A stretch of DNA of 64,000 bases. It comes from Sulfurirhabdus autotrophica (lineage in GTDB: Bacteria; Pseudomonadota; Gammaproteobacteria; Burkholderiales; SMCO01). Positions 19,346-28,274 of the stretch are shown one piece after another. The stretch spans positions 61,628-125,627 of the forward strand of contig NZ_SMCO01000009.1 in the NCBI RefSeq assembly GCF_004346685.1. The letters are read 5' to 3'. A program made the position numbers and the translations under genes. The notes beneath the pieces were generated by a model. It searched no databases. It saw nothing but the letters and a program-made list of their open reading frames with translations, and was not told where the DNA came from. Position 1 is the stretch's first letter. Each line of letters begins with the position of its first letter.

Positions 19346-20577
19346 GATGCCTTTTTTTCTTTCTTTCCCATCGGAACCACAACAGTCAGAGTGGCCCCCT
19401 TGCCAGGAGAACTGTCCAAGCTCAACTCGCCACCCATCATAATGGCGCGCTCTCGAATCCCGGTCAGGCCAAAGGATTTTCTGTTTGCCATACGCTTTCC
19501 TTCATCCACACCAATGCCATCATCTTTCACTATCAAACATAACTCGTTGTTTTCATGAATCAACGATATTTCCACCCTGCTGGCTCGAGCATGCCTCGCC
19601 ACATTGGTAAGTGATTCCTGAACAATACGAAAAATCCCCGTAGACACCTCATCAGGCAACTCCAGATCCTCTTCGTTTGTTTCAAAAATACAATTCAGAC
19701 CCACGTGCTTGATATATTCATCAATGAGCCATTCCAAAGCAGGTACGACACCCAAATCCAGCACTGCAGGCCGCAAATTGGTTGCTATATTCCGGACAGA
19801 CTCCACTGTTCTGTTGATTAAATTCATCATAGAAGACGTTTTACGCAGTAACAAGGGAGAAACATCATTTAAACTTTCACTCAACATTGCCACATCCATC
19901 TTTAGTGCCAGCAAAGCTTGCCCCAATTCATCATGAATTTCGCGCGCCACTTTTCGTCTTTCTTCCTCACGCACCGTTTCATGATGAGTACAAAGATCAC
20001 GCAACACCTCCTTGGAAAGCCTCAACCTCTCCTCGATAAGCATGCGTTCAGTCAAATCAACCAATATTGAACGGCACACTTCACCATTTTTAACTGATGT
20101 ATTTGCCAGACTGGTGATATTTACGGTTCGTATCTGCCCTTGCCTGCTCTTGACTTTAATTTCATCGGTTACTTCAACTGGCAAACTGTGGACATTCTTT
20201 AAATGCCTGGCAAACACGGGCACGCTTTCAGTATCCAGCCAATGATGAAATGATTCCCCTAACAACAAAGCTCTCTCCCGACCAAGCAAAGTCGCACCTG
20301 TCAGGTTAATATCCTTGATGATGCCATGCTGGTCCAGCGTGACATAACCAACCGGTGCAAAGTCATAGAGATCAGCATACCGGTCACGTGCAAGTTCTAA
20401 AACATTCTGCATTTCCCGCAATTCCTGATTTTGCGCTTCCAGTTCGGTTTGATGTACCCGAAGCTCATGCGCCATCATGCAATATTCATTGGAGCTTTTA
20501 ATCTCATTCAACTCAGTTGTAAGCAAATGAATCTGTTCAATCAACTGAGCCTTGCTGAATTTGCTGTAAGCATCCAT
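19342..20577 (-). CDS. PAS-containing NarX-type histidine kinase (HisKA_3)
   Basis: A 411-residue soluble sensor kinase. Residues about 1-75 form a coiled coil (HQTELEAQNQELREMQ), residues about 75-200 a PAS domain (YADLYDFAPVGYVTLD), then the HisKA_3 dimerisation helix with the phospho-His in REIHDELGQ and an ATPase domain with QESLTNVARHARA, DDGIG and FGLTGIRERA. No membrane segment is present, so the signal is cytoplasmic. An AAGAGG site eight nucleotides upstream supports the ATG at 20577 over a GTG two codons earlier. The coiled coil and PAS domain resemble those of the GGDEF-EAL protein at 23991-25838. It is coupled to the response regulator downstream. Confidence 0.92.
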   Translation of the reverse strand: MDAYSKFSKAQLIEQIHLLTTELNEIKSSNEYCMMAHELRVHQTELEAQNQELREMQNVLELARDRYADLYDFAPVGYVTLDQHGIIKDINLTGATLLGRERALLLGESFHHWLDTESVPVFARHLKNVHSLPVEVTDEIKVKSRQGQIRTVNITSLANTSVKNGEVCRSILVDLTERMLIEERLRLSKEVLRDLCTHHETVREEERRKVAREIHDELGQALLALKMDVAMLSESLNDVSPLLLRKTSSMMNLINRTVESVRNIATNLRPAVLDLGVVPALEWLIDEYIKHVGLNCIFETNEEDLELPDEVSTGIFRIVQESLTNVARHARASRVEISLIHENNELCLIVKDDGIGVDEGKRMANRKSFGLTGIRERAIMMGGELSLDSSPGKGATLTVVVPMGKKEKKAS

Positions 20578-20660
20578 CCACACCTCTTAATCTAAATTAA
20601 GGTACACAAAAATGTATTGAATAGCGCCGGGTATACTCCACAACTTGCATTACTGCGCGA

Positions 20661-23600
20661 CTATTGCGCAACCTCAATCTGCATCAGCACCAGTGGCGGT
20701 CGTTTATCTCCCGTTGCAATCAAACGACCGCTGATACTGACCTTCTGAACACCAACGTGTTCAAATTTGTGTTCAAGCGTAAAATTGTCGAAGAAAGCAT
20801 TTTTTTCCACCACGTTTTCCAACGCAGTGCGTAATTTTGGAACGCCCCACTGGCCATTACCCAAGTGATAAAGCAAATTTCCTACAGTGTCTTTGGGTAG
20901 GACTTTAAACGTCTCATAATAGGCAGTGCTGGCAGAAACAACACGCATATCCTTATCCAGTACCAATAAGGGATGACGCATGGCAGAAACCACCGCTTCA
21001 GAAAAATCCCGTGCTTCAGTGGCCAGTTCATAGCCACGCTTCATTTCATCAACATCAATAAAGGTAATGATTGCCCCATCTATCTTGTTATCCATTGTTT
21101 TGTAGGGACGAATACGAACCGCAAACCAATGCCCATCAACATCCTGAAGCGTTATTTCCCTGGGGCTCACACTATCAATCACGTCTGCAACAACTTGTTC
21201 AAGATTCAACCCGGCAAAATTCGGCTTGATATTGCCAATTGGCCTGCCGATATCACTGGCAATCAGATTCAGTACTTTTTCTGCAAAGGGTGAGAATCGC
21301 CGAATACGAAAATCACGCCCAACTATCACGATAGGAATATTAATGCTGGTAATCAGATTATTCAGATCATCATTCACCAGACCGAGTTCAAGGTTCCGGC
21401 TTTCCAGTTCTTCGTTTACTGTAGCCAATTCTTCGTTTACCGATTGCAGTTCTTCCTTTGCTGTTTCCAGCTCTTCGTTAATACTCTGCAATTCTTCATT
21501 ACTGGACTGAATTTCCTCATTGGCAGACCGCAATTCCTCATTGGTACTTTCCTGCTGCTCGATGACTGATTGCAAGTAGGCTTTCGTCGCTGTCAGTTCC
21601 CGTTCCATTTCATCTTTTTGCTGATCCGCTACGGCACTGGATTTTGTCGATTTAGCTTTCGAAACAGTCTTATCGATTTTTTCTTCGGGAACTTCCTGGA
21701 ACACCACTAAATAGTATCGCCCATTACTCGCAGTGGCTTTGAACGGGAACACTTCTATATTTACCTTGCATTCGACAGGGCCTCTCTTGATGCGTACACC
21801 TTCCTTACGCACCTGAGCATTCTCCTTAATCGCTTGGGTTAAAGCACTATGCAGATCAGGCAAAAGCCCTTCACGAGCCATTTTCAGCAAACTCAGGCTA
21901 GCCTGGCCAGGTGCTGGCTCCAGATAATTTCCGGTATGCCCCCGAAATTGCAAAATTTCCATATCATCATTCACAATCACGCCCGTAGGGCCATACCGTT
22001 CCATGATCATGCGATCAACAGACATTTGAATTTCATTAGCCGCCCAGGAATACACCGGTTCAATATTTCTCGTTTCAGCAGCAGGCATCACACCTTGTGG
22101 AGCTGGCATGGAAAAATCATAATGCAGGGGAGAACCAACGGATTTTTTGGCATAAATTTTATGTTTATTCTCAACCAGCCTGAACAAATCAGCTGAGTCG
22201 CCTATGGTTTCAGCCGTTCCAAGTACGAGAAATCCTGTGGGTTTAAGCGAATAATGAAACAGGGATAATGCTTTCTTTTGTAACAATTGCCCCAGATAAA
22301 TCAACAAATTACGACAGCTCACCATATCCAGCTTTGAGAATGGCGGATCTTTAACCATGTTCTGCTTGGCAAACAAACACATATCACGAATGGATTTATT
22401 GATCAGATAGCCAGATTCCACTTGGGTAAAAAACCGCCTTAACCTTGCAGCAGAAACATCCTGCACTATGGCTTCTGAATACACACCGGCACGTGCTTTT
22501 TCCAAAGCAATATCATCAATATCAGTTGCAAATATCTGTATCTGTGCAAAGCTGGCTGAATCCCCCAAAAACTCCAGCAATGCCATCGCAATGGAATAAG
22601 GCTCTTCACCCGTAGAGCACCCTGGGACCCATATACGAATAGCCATTTCAACCAAACGATCCTTACTGGCAATTGCTGGAAACACCACTTCCTTTAATTG
22701 CTCAAACAGCTCTGGGTCGCGGAAAAATGAGGTCACATTGATCAGCATATCGTGGTACAAGGCATCCACTTCGGCAGGATTTTCCTGCATATAACGGACA
22801 AAATCAGACAATTTATCCAGCTTGTGCAAAAGCATACGCCGCCTGATGCGCCGATGAATGGTGGTCTGCTTATAATAGGTGAAATCAACACCTGTATGGC
22901 GGCGCAACAAGATATAAATTTTGTTAAGCTCTTCATCTCCCTGAGGGAGTATTTCAAGTGAATCGATTCCTTTTATATGTGAGACATAGGGATGGCGGGC
23001 AATCCGCATCAGTTCTTTTGCGATCTTTTCTGGCGGCAATATAAAATCGACGCAACCCGCTGAGATTGCACTGTGGGGCATACCGTCATATTTTGCCGAT
23101 TGCTCATCCTGCGAAAAAGTAATCCCCCCTTCGGCTTTTATCGCTTTTAGCCCCAACACCCCGTCGGACGCAGTACCAGACAAAATCACGCCAATGGCGT
23201 TACCACCCTGATCTTCCGCCAGTGACCGAAAAAAATAATCAATAGACAAATGTTGTCCACGGTTCTGGGAACGTGGCATCAGATGCAAAATACCGTGCAG
23301 AATAGCCAGATTAGCGTTAGGGGGTATTACATAGACATGATCTGGCGCTATCACCGTACCATCTTCTACCTCTGCGACCGGCATGATGGTTTCCCTGGAC
23401 AACAGCTCCGTCAATGCACTGGCATGGTGTGGGTCCAGGTGTTGCACAAGCACATAAGCCATGCCTGTTTTCGGATGCAGACTTTGCAGTAATTTGGAAA
23501 ACGCCTCCAGCCCCCCCGCTGATGCACCTACCCCTACAATGGGGAAAGCAAGATCCGTATTTTCCAAAGGTTCTTTTAGCGGTGTTTTACGTTTGGAAAC

Positions 23601-23714
23601 TGGGGCAGATAAGCCTGAGCTTTTGGAAGTCTTGGTTGACAGCTTTTTTTTCTTGACTGTTGCAACTTCAAGAGGTGTTGCTTGAAGGGAAGGAAGCTTT
23701 TTTTTAGTTGCCAT
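20661..23714 (-). CDS. CheB-CheR-PAS fusion protein (methylesterase/methyltransferase, no receiver or kinase)
   Basis: A 1017-residue multidomain protein. After a Lys-rich tail, a CheB methylesterase domain (about 57-240) shows the triad S65 (GVGASAGG), H92 (VQHLDP) and D184 (GTASDG). A CheR methyltransferase domain follows (about 262-500) with VPGCSTGEEPYSIAMA. A PAS-like segment, a long Glu-rich coiled coil (NEELQSINEELETAKEEL style, about 690-770) and two PAS domains complete it. CheB usually carries a receiver domain; none is present. Many relatives continue into a histidine kinase, but this one stops after PAS and is followed 83 nt later by a separate kinase gene. Methyl-accepting partners are not visible here, so non-chemotactic signalling is likely. 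Confidence 0.92.
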   Translation of the reverse strand: MATKKKLPSLQATPLEVATVKKKKLSTKTSKSSGLSAPVSKRKTPLKEPLENTDLAFPIVGVGASAGGLEAFSKLLQSLHPKTGMAYVLVQHLDPHHASALTELLSRETIMPVAEVEDGTVIAPDHVYVIPPNANLAILHGILHLMPRSQNRGQHLSIDYFFRSLAEDQGGNAIGVILSGTASDGVLGLKAIKAEGGITFSQDEQSAKYDGMPHSAISAGCVDFILPPEKIAKELMRIARHPYVSHIKGIDSLEILPQGDEELNKIYILLRRHTGVDFTYYKQTTIHRRIRRRMLLHKLDKLSDFVRYMQENPAEVDALYHDMLINVTSFFRDPELFEQLKEVVFPAIASKDRLVEMAIRIWVPGCSTGEEPYSIAMALLEFLGDSASFAQIQIFATDIDDIALEKARAGVYSEAIVQDVSAARLRRFFTQVESGYLINKSIRDMCLFAKQNMVKDPPFSKLDMVSCRNLLIYLGQLLQKKALSLFHYSLKPTGFLVLGTAETIGDSADLFRLVENKHKIYAKKSVGSPLHYDFSMPAPQGVMPAAETRNIEPVYSWAANEIQMSVDRMIMERYGPTGVIVNDDMEILQFRGHTGNYLEPAPGQASLSLLKMAREGLLPDLHSALTQAIKENAQVRKEGVRIKRGPVECKVNIEVFPFKATASNGRYYLVVFQEVPEEKIDKTVSKAKSTKSSAVADQQKDEMERELTATKAYLQSVIEQQESTNEELRSANEEIQSSNEELQSINEELETAKEELQSVNEELATVNEELESRNLELGLVNDDLNNLITSINIPIVIVGRDFRIRRFSPFAEKVLNLIASDIGRPIGNIKPNFAGLNLEQVVADVIDSVSPREITLQDVDGHWFAVRIRPYKTMDNKIDGAIITFIDVDEMKRGYELATEARDFSEAVVSAMRHPLLVLDKDMRVVSASTAYYETFKVLPKDTVGNLLYHLGNGQWGVPKLRTALENVVEKNAFFDNFTLEHKFEHVGVQKVSISGRLIATGDKRPPLVLMQIEVAQ

Positions 23715-23990
23715 AATAATAGATGATCACGGTTTTATTAACGCGTGTTTCAACGCATTCAAGAGAATAAAGAGTGAGTTTAAAATATCAATTTCAATGA
23801 TATAGCACTCATCCACCCTGTGCCAGACAATTCAGCAACTGCTCAAAGTACTCGTCACTAACGCCGCTGCAATAACCTGAAACGAAAGTCATGATGATTT
23901 GATTGGCTTTTTACGGGACCAGACAAATCTTGCACAGCACTCCCCCAGCAATAAATCTCTTGAAAACAGAAAAAATTCCCCTAAATCCTG

Positions 23991-25838
23991 TTATTTCTTG
24001 TTTTTTACAAAGCTTGCATATTCTTCAGCAGATAGCGGGTGACTGAGATAGTACCCTTGAATTTCGTCGCACCCACTCTCCCTTAGAAAAGCTAATTGCG
24101 CTGCGGTTTCAACACCTTCTGCAATCACTCTTAATTTCAGTTTTTTCGACAAGCTTACAATTGCAGAAATAATGGTTGCCGCTTCATTACTGGTTATAAC
24201 ATCCCGTACAAACGGTTCAGCAATTTTTAATTTATGGATTGGCAAGCGAGCCAGATAGCTTAGGGACGAAAAACCCGTGCCAAAATCGTCTACTGAAAGT
24301 TGCACCCCCATTCCTTTTAATTGGCTTAACACTTCAATGATGAACTCGGGATTATGCATCACAGCGCTTTCCGTGATTTCAAGCTCGAGACTGCCTGGAT
24401 CCAGCTCCGTTTCTTTCAATGCATTGATGATAATCTGCGCAAAACCACTTTGATTCAATTGTATTGGGCTGACATTGACTGCCACGGGTACCAAAGATAA
24501 ACCCGATTTCTGCCACAACTGAATCTGGCTGCATGCAGTATGCAATACCCATTCAAATATTTGCTCAATCAGCCCTCTGTCTTCTGCAAGGGCAATGATC
24601 TTGCAAGGCTCCACCCAGCCGAATTCCGAGTCATGCCAGCGTAACAACGCTTCCATGCCAATAATGTTGCCAGTTTGGATTTCCATTTGTGGTTGATAGC
24701 GAAGCTCCAGCTTGCCTTGCCTCAAAGCCAGCCTTAATTTGGATTCCAGAGTCATGTTTTCTAGTGCCAGTGAATTCATTTCCGGCGTATAAAATTTAAA
24801 ATGCTGATGAGGTGATTTTTTTGCGTGATACATTGCCGCATCAGCACTTCTGATTAACGTTTGCATATCCGAACCGTCATCCGGGTAAATACTGATACCA
24901 ATACTTGGCATGATTTTGAATTGATGTCCTTCAATGATAAATAACTGCGACATTGACTGCAGAATATTGTCCACTGCAATGACTGCATGCTCACCGCCAT
25001 TTAGATCTGGCAACAGCACTATGAACTCATCCCCTCCCAACCGCGCTACCGTATCTACTTTACGCACACATTGCATCAGCCTGTTCGCAACCTCTTGCAG
25101 CAACATATCTCCTACCGCATGACCAAATGTATCGTTAATTGGCTTAAACCGATCCAAATCAAGAAACAGCACACCGACTTGAGTATGATTGCGCTGGGCC
25201 GTTGCCAAAGCCTGGGCAACCCTGTCTTCCAACAAGGTACGGTTGGGCAACCCTGTTAAAGAGTCAAAATTCGCCAGAAAACGGGCGCGCTCCAGCGCTT
25301 TACGCTGCGAAATGTCTATTAATGCTGTCCGGCAAATGGCTGTGTGGTTTGCACCTTGATAAATGGAAATGCTTTCCATGCTGACTTCTGTAGGGGCAAG
25401 ATTCTTACACTTCAAACGGACGTTATCTACCATCTTTTCTTGCGATGAAAATACACGCTGAAGATGCGCATAAAATATAGGCATAGAGTCTTTTTCAACA
25501 CATAAGCTGAAAGGTTTTCCCAACAAAGCCGAACGTTCGTCACCGAGCATCCTGGCAGCGGTAAGATTAATTTCTTCTATATTACCTGCAGAAGTAAGAC
25601 TGACATAACCAACGGGAGAGAAATCGTACAAATCAGCATAACGGTCTCTGGATTCACTCAAAAGCTGCTGAGCTTCAAGTAGTTCCTGATTTTGTACCTC
25701 CAGTTCAATTTTATGTACATACAAATCATGAGAAACCGCCTGCACTTTTTTAGCCTGCGCCTGTAGCTCTTCCACTTCAGCCGTGAGTATTTCCAGCCGG
25801 GCAATCAATTCTGTTTTTTGAAGCTTTTTGAATTCCAA
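23991..25838 (-). CDS. PAS-GGDEF-EAL protein (cyclic-di-GMP turnover)
   Basis: A 615-residue soluble protein: coiled coil (1-65), PAS (about 65-180, YADLYDFSPVGYVSLT), GGDEF (about 185-345) and EAL (about 355-610). The diguanylate cyclase site RLGGDEF and its inhibitory RxxD (RKVD) are intact. The phosphodiesterase residues are also present: EALLRW, the Asn of VAVNVSP, Glu of LEITES, VDDFGTG, Lys of LKIAEPF, EGVET and QGYYLSHP. Both activities are therefore possible. The N-terminal 180 residues closely resemble the input module of the nearby histidine kinase, suggesting a shared signal. It lies 276 nt upstream of the CheB-CheR gene on the same strand; that gap holds nothing recognised. Confidence 0.93.
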   Translation of the reverse strand: MEFKKLQKTELIARLEILTAEVEELQAQAKKVQAVSHDLYVHKIELEVQNQELLEAQQLLSESRDRYADLYDFSPVGYVSLTSAGNIEEINLTAARMLGDERSALLGKPFSLCVEKDSMPIFYAHLQRVFSSQEKMVDNVRLKCKNLAPTEVSMESISIYQGANHTAICRTALIDISQRKALERARFLANFDSLTGLPNRTLLEDRVAQALATAQRNHTQVGVLFLDLDRFKPINDTFGHAVGDMLLQEVANRLMQCVRKVDTVARLGGDEFIVLLPDLNGGEHAVIAVDNILQSMSQLFIIEGHQFKIMPSIGISIYPDDGSDMQTLIRSADAAMYHAKKSPHQHFKFYTPEMNSLALENMTLESKLRLALRQGKLELRYQPQMEIQTGNIIGMEALLRWHDSEFGWVEPCKIIALAEDRGLIEQIFEWVLHTACSQIQLWQKSGLSLVPVAVNVSPIQLNQSGFAQIIINALKETELDPGSLELEITESAVMHNPEFIIEVLSQLKGMGVQLSVDDFGTGFSSLSYLARLPIHKLKIAEPFVRDVITSNEAATIISAIVSLSKKLKLRVIAEGVETAAQLAFLRESGCDEIQGYYLSHPLSAEEYASFVKNKK

Positions 25839-26158
25839 TGGAATTTTCCTTCCCGTCCACTATTGCTTCGTTCAATCAACCAATGTCAGGCTTAATCAAT
25901 CGCGCAATACTTGTCATTAGCGTAATTTTAAACATCATTCCTGCACTATTAAATATATGTATAACCACTTTGATTTTCAATCTGATTTCAGCCTTAATTC
26001 AGATTTAAATCACCTATTTCAGTCATTTTATGGCGAAGTAAAAATATTTCATCATGTATTGCAGAAGGAAATTCTAGAAACAATGCAAAGATAGCGCAGA
26101 ATGCGCTATCTAGAATAATTAACCCGCTCAACAGGTTGAGATGGAATTCGAATGAAAG
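25839..26158. other. 320-bp intergenic region between two GGDEF-EAL genes
   Basis: A+T-rich and without a convincing gene. Its left part holds the stem-loop described separately at 26071-26116. The rest should contain the promoter of the PAS-GGDEF-EAL gene ending at 23991; I cannot pick out a clear -35/-10 pair. Confidence 0.5.
26071..26116 (-). terminator. nested stem-loop downstream of the membrane GGDEF-EAL gene
   Basis: AGATAGCGC at 26089-26097 and GCGCTATCT at 26103-26111 form a perfect 9-bp stem around AGAAT. An outer pair, ATTCTAGA at 26071-26078 with TCTAGAAT at 26109-26116, offers an alternative fold. It begins about 43 nt after the stop codon of the minus-strand GGDEF-EAL gene, and the minus-strand sequence after the stem is TTTGCATTGTTTC, moderately U-rich. 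A terminator is likely. Confidence 0.6.
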
Positions 26159-28108
26159 CTATGTAGCAAGTTCGTTGATTTGTAACAATTCCGAGATAAA
26201 AGTGGCGCAATTTTCTTTTGGCATAGGTCGACTAAAATAATAGCCTTGCAGCCTTTCAACACCCATCTCGCGAAGAATATCGGCTGTTTCGCTGTCTTCA
26301 ACGCCTTCCGCCACCAATATCTGTTGCATGGCATGCCCCATATCAACAATCGTTTTCACCAGCACTCTGCCTTCTGGTGTCTTGATACGTCGCACAAAAG
26401 AGATATCAATCTTGATTTCATCAAACGGTAATTCATGTACATGAGACAGGGAAGAAAACCCTGTGCCAAAGTCATCCAGCGACAGAGAAAAACCAGCATC
26501 AGCCAGCTTCTGCAAATGGCTTTTAGCTTGATCAACCCCTTGCAAGGCAATGCTCTCGGTAATTTCCAGGATAATTTGCCCCGGATTCATGCCATAACCT
26601 TGCACCATGGCTACGATCATTTCATAAAAGTCATTCGAGACCAACTGACGCTTGGATACATTCAGCGCTAGTTTCAAGTTAGCGCATACGCCGCTGCATT
26701 TACTAAAGTGGTTAAGCGCCTGTTCAAACACTTGCCGCCCTACCTCGTTGATCAACCCCAGGTTTTCAGCCAATGGAATAAAAATTGCCGGGCTAACCCA
26801 TCCATATTTTTCATCATGCCAACGCGCCAACGCTTCTACACCCACTATATTCCGATAATTAGTAGCATCCATTACAGGTTGATAGTAAACCTGCAGCAAA
26901 TTTTGTTTAACCGCAGCAGCAAAGCGTGCAGTCATCTCCGAATCTTCATATCCCGGCGCGCTGGCTTGCATTTCACCAAACATCTGAATATTGTTTCTGC
27001 CTTGTGATTTAGCATAAAACAAGGCTTTGTCAGCCTGTACCAGGAGATCTCCACCCGTTTCGGCATCATCTGGAAAAATAGCAATACCGATACTCAGCGT
27101 AACAAAAGTATCGCTGTACATTTTTTCCAGGTTGACCTGCAATTTCTGCATTAACCCATTGGCTACTTTACGTGCAATTTCAGCATCTTGCATTAAAGGC
27201 AACAATACAACAAACTCATCCCCGCCCCAACGTGCCAACACGTCAGACTCCCGCAGACTCGCCCGCAAAATACTGCTCACATCAACCAATAACTGGTCTC
27301 CCGATTTATGACCATGCAAGTCATTAATCTGCTTGAAATTATCCAGATCGATAAAAAAAATGGCGAATTTTGTCTGAGCAAAATTTGAATGACTGATTTC
27401 TTGTGCGATGCGCTCGTCCAGGTACACCCGGTTAGGCAAATTGGTCAGGGCATCATGCATTGCCATGTGACTGATACGCTTCTCCTGCATGTGCGCTTCT
27501 GTTACATCCCTCAGCACACCCCGAATACCCTGCACTATTCCTTTTTTCTGGTGCAGAGCAAATTTTCCTTCAACCCAATGCTCATGCTGATCATCTCGCA
27601 TCATGCGGAACCGCATGTTTACAGTGCCACCATCACCTTTGAGCAACTCTTCCAGCAAGCTTTCCAGAGCCACTTTGTCATAGTTATTTAAAAGTGAAGT
27701 AAAGGGCCGTCCAAGATAACTGAATTTGTCATGATCTTCATTACCGAGTAATTTAAACCAGTGATCTGACAGAAAAACCAGTTTTCCATCTTGAGAGAGT
27801 TCGATCACGACTTCATTCAACAATTCCAAGGTGTCGGAATAGGCTGCTTTTGCCTCTGCTTCCGCATTTGCCTGGCTCAAGCTTCTGATTTCATCCAGCT
27901 CACTGCGGAAATGCAGTTTTTTCAACAGCTTTTCCATGATGCAAAATTTGGTTATTCCGGATTGAAACAGATTGATGCCGACAAAAAACAATATCGACAG
28001 CCAGATCCATAACCACTGAGGCTGTAAATAAATCAAAGCGCCGTTGCCCAGAATAAATCCGCCCACCAACGTACGGATTGCTGGCTCGATATATGTCCGC
28101 TTAATCAT
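26159..28108 (-). CDS. membrane-anchored PAS-GGDEF-EAL protein
   Basis: A 649-residue protein. The first 60 residues form two membrane segments (TLVGGFILGNGALIYL and WLWIWLSILFFVGINLF), with a pattern like the DUF2892 inner-membrane domain (RTLVGGFIL, ITKFC). A PAS domain (about 95-215) with a PAC tail, GGDEF (about 220-380) and EAL (about 390-640) follow. RWGGDEF with inhibitory RESD, and the EAL residues EALARW, NVSKRQL, LEITES, LDDFGTG, KIDISF, EGVED and QGYYFSRP, are all in place, so it may both make and degrade cyclic-di-GMP. A striking A/T palindrome lies about 48 bp upstream of its start codon. Confidence 0.93.
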   Translation of the reverse strand: MIKRTYIEPAIRTLVGGFILGNGALIYLQPQWLWIWLSILFFVGINLFQSGITKFCIMEKLLKKLHFRSELDEIRSLSQANAEAEAKAAYSDTLELLNEVVIELSQDGKLVFLSDHWFKLLGNEDHDKFSYLGRPFTSLLNNYDKVALESLLEELLKGDGGTVNMRFRMMRDDQHEHWVEGKFALHQKKGIVQGIRGVLRDVTEAHMQEKRISHMAMHDALTNLPNRVYLDERIAQEISHSNFAQTKFAIFFIDLDNFKQINDLHGHKSGDQLLVDVSSILRASLRESDVLARWGGDEFVVLLPLMQDAEIARKVANGLMQKLQVNLEKMYSDTFVTLSIGIAIFPDDAETGGDLLVQADKALFYAKSQGRNNIQMFGEMQASAPGYEDSEMTARFAAAVKQNLLQVYYQPVMDATNYRNIVGVEALARWHDEKYGWVSPAIFIPLAENLGLINEVGRQVFEQALNHFSKCSGVCANLKLALNVSKRQLVSNDFYEMIVAMVQGYGMNPGQIILEITESIALQGVDQAKSHLQKLADAGFSLSLDDFGTGFSSLSHVHELPFDEIKIDISFVRRIKTPEGRVLVKTIVDMGHAMQQILVAEGVEDSETADILREMGVERLQGYYFSRPMPKENCATFISELLQINELAT

Positions 28109-28155
28109 TTTATATTTTTAACTTGACAAAAATTTTCCCCTGTTCAATTTATAAC

Positions 28156-28192
28156 ATAAAATTAAATTTATTATCAATAAATTTAATTTTAT
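28156..28192. promoter_or_regulatory. 37-bp all-A/T perfect palindrome upstream of GGDEF-EAL gene
   Basis: ATAAAATTAAATTTATT at 28156-28172 is followed after ATC by its exact reverse complement at 28176-28192. Thirty-six of the 37 bases are A or T. It lies in the 166-nt gap between the end of hemN and the start of the membrane GGDEF-EAL gene, about 48 bp upstream of the latter. It could be an operator, a curved-DNA or nucleoid-protein site, or a transcript hairpin at the end of hemN; the sequence does not match a regulator box I know. Confidence 0.6.
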
Positions 28193-28274
28193 CAATCAGT
28201 TGAATTAGAACAATTTTATAAATTCAAGGCGTACAGCGACCATACCAGCCTGAGTAGGTCTATGCCTTCAGTAA

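Noticed and set aside
24200..24300. KIAEPF instead of KIDxxF in the EAL domain of the 23991-25838 protein taken as inactivation
   Set aside because: The catalytic lysine is kept and the following Asp is not one of the essential residues; LKIA variants are common among complete EAL domains.
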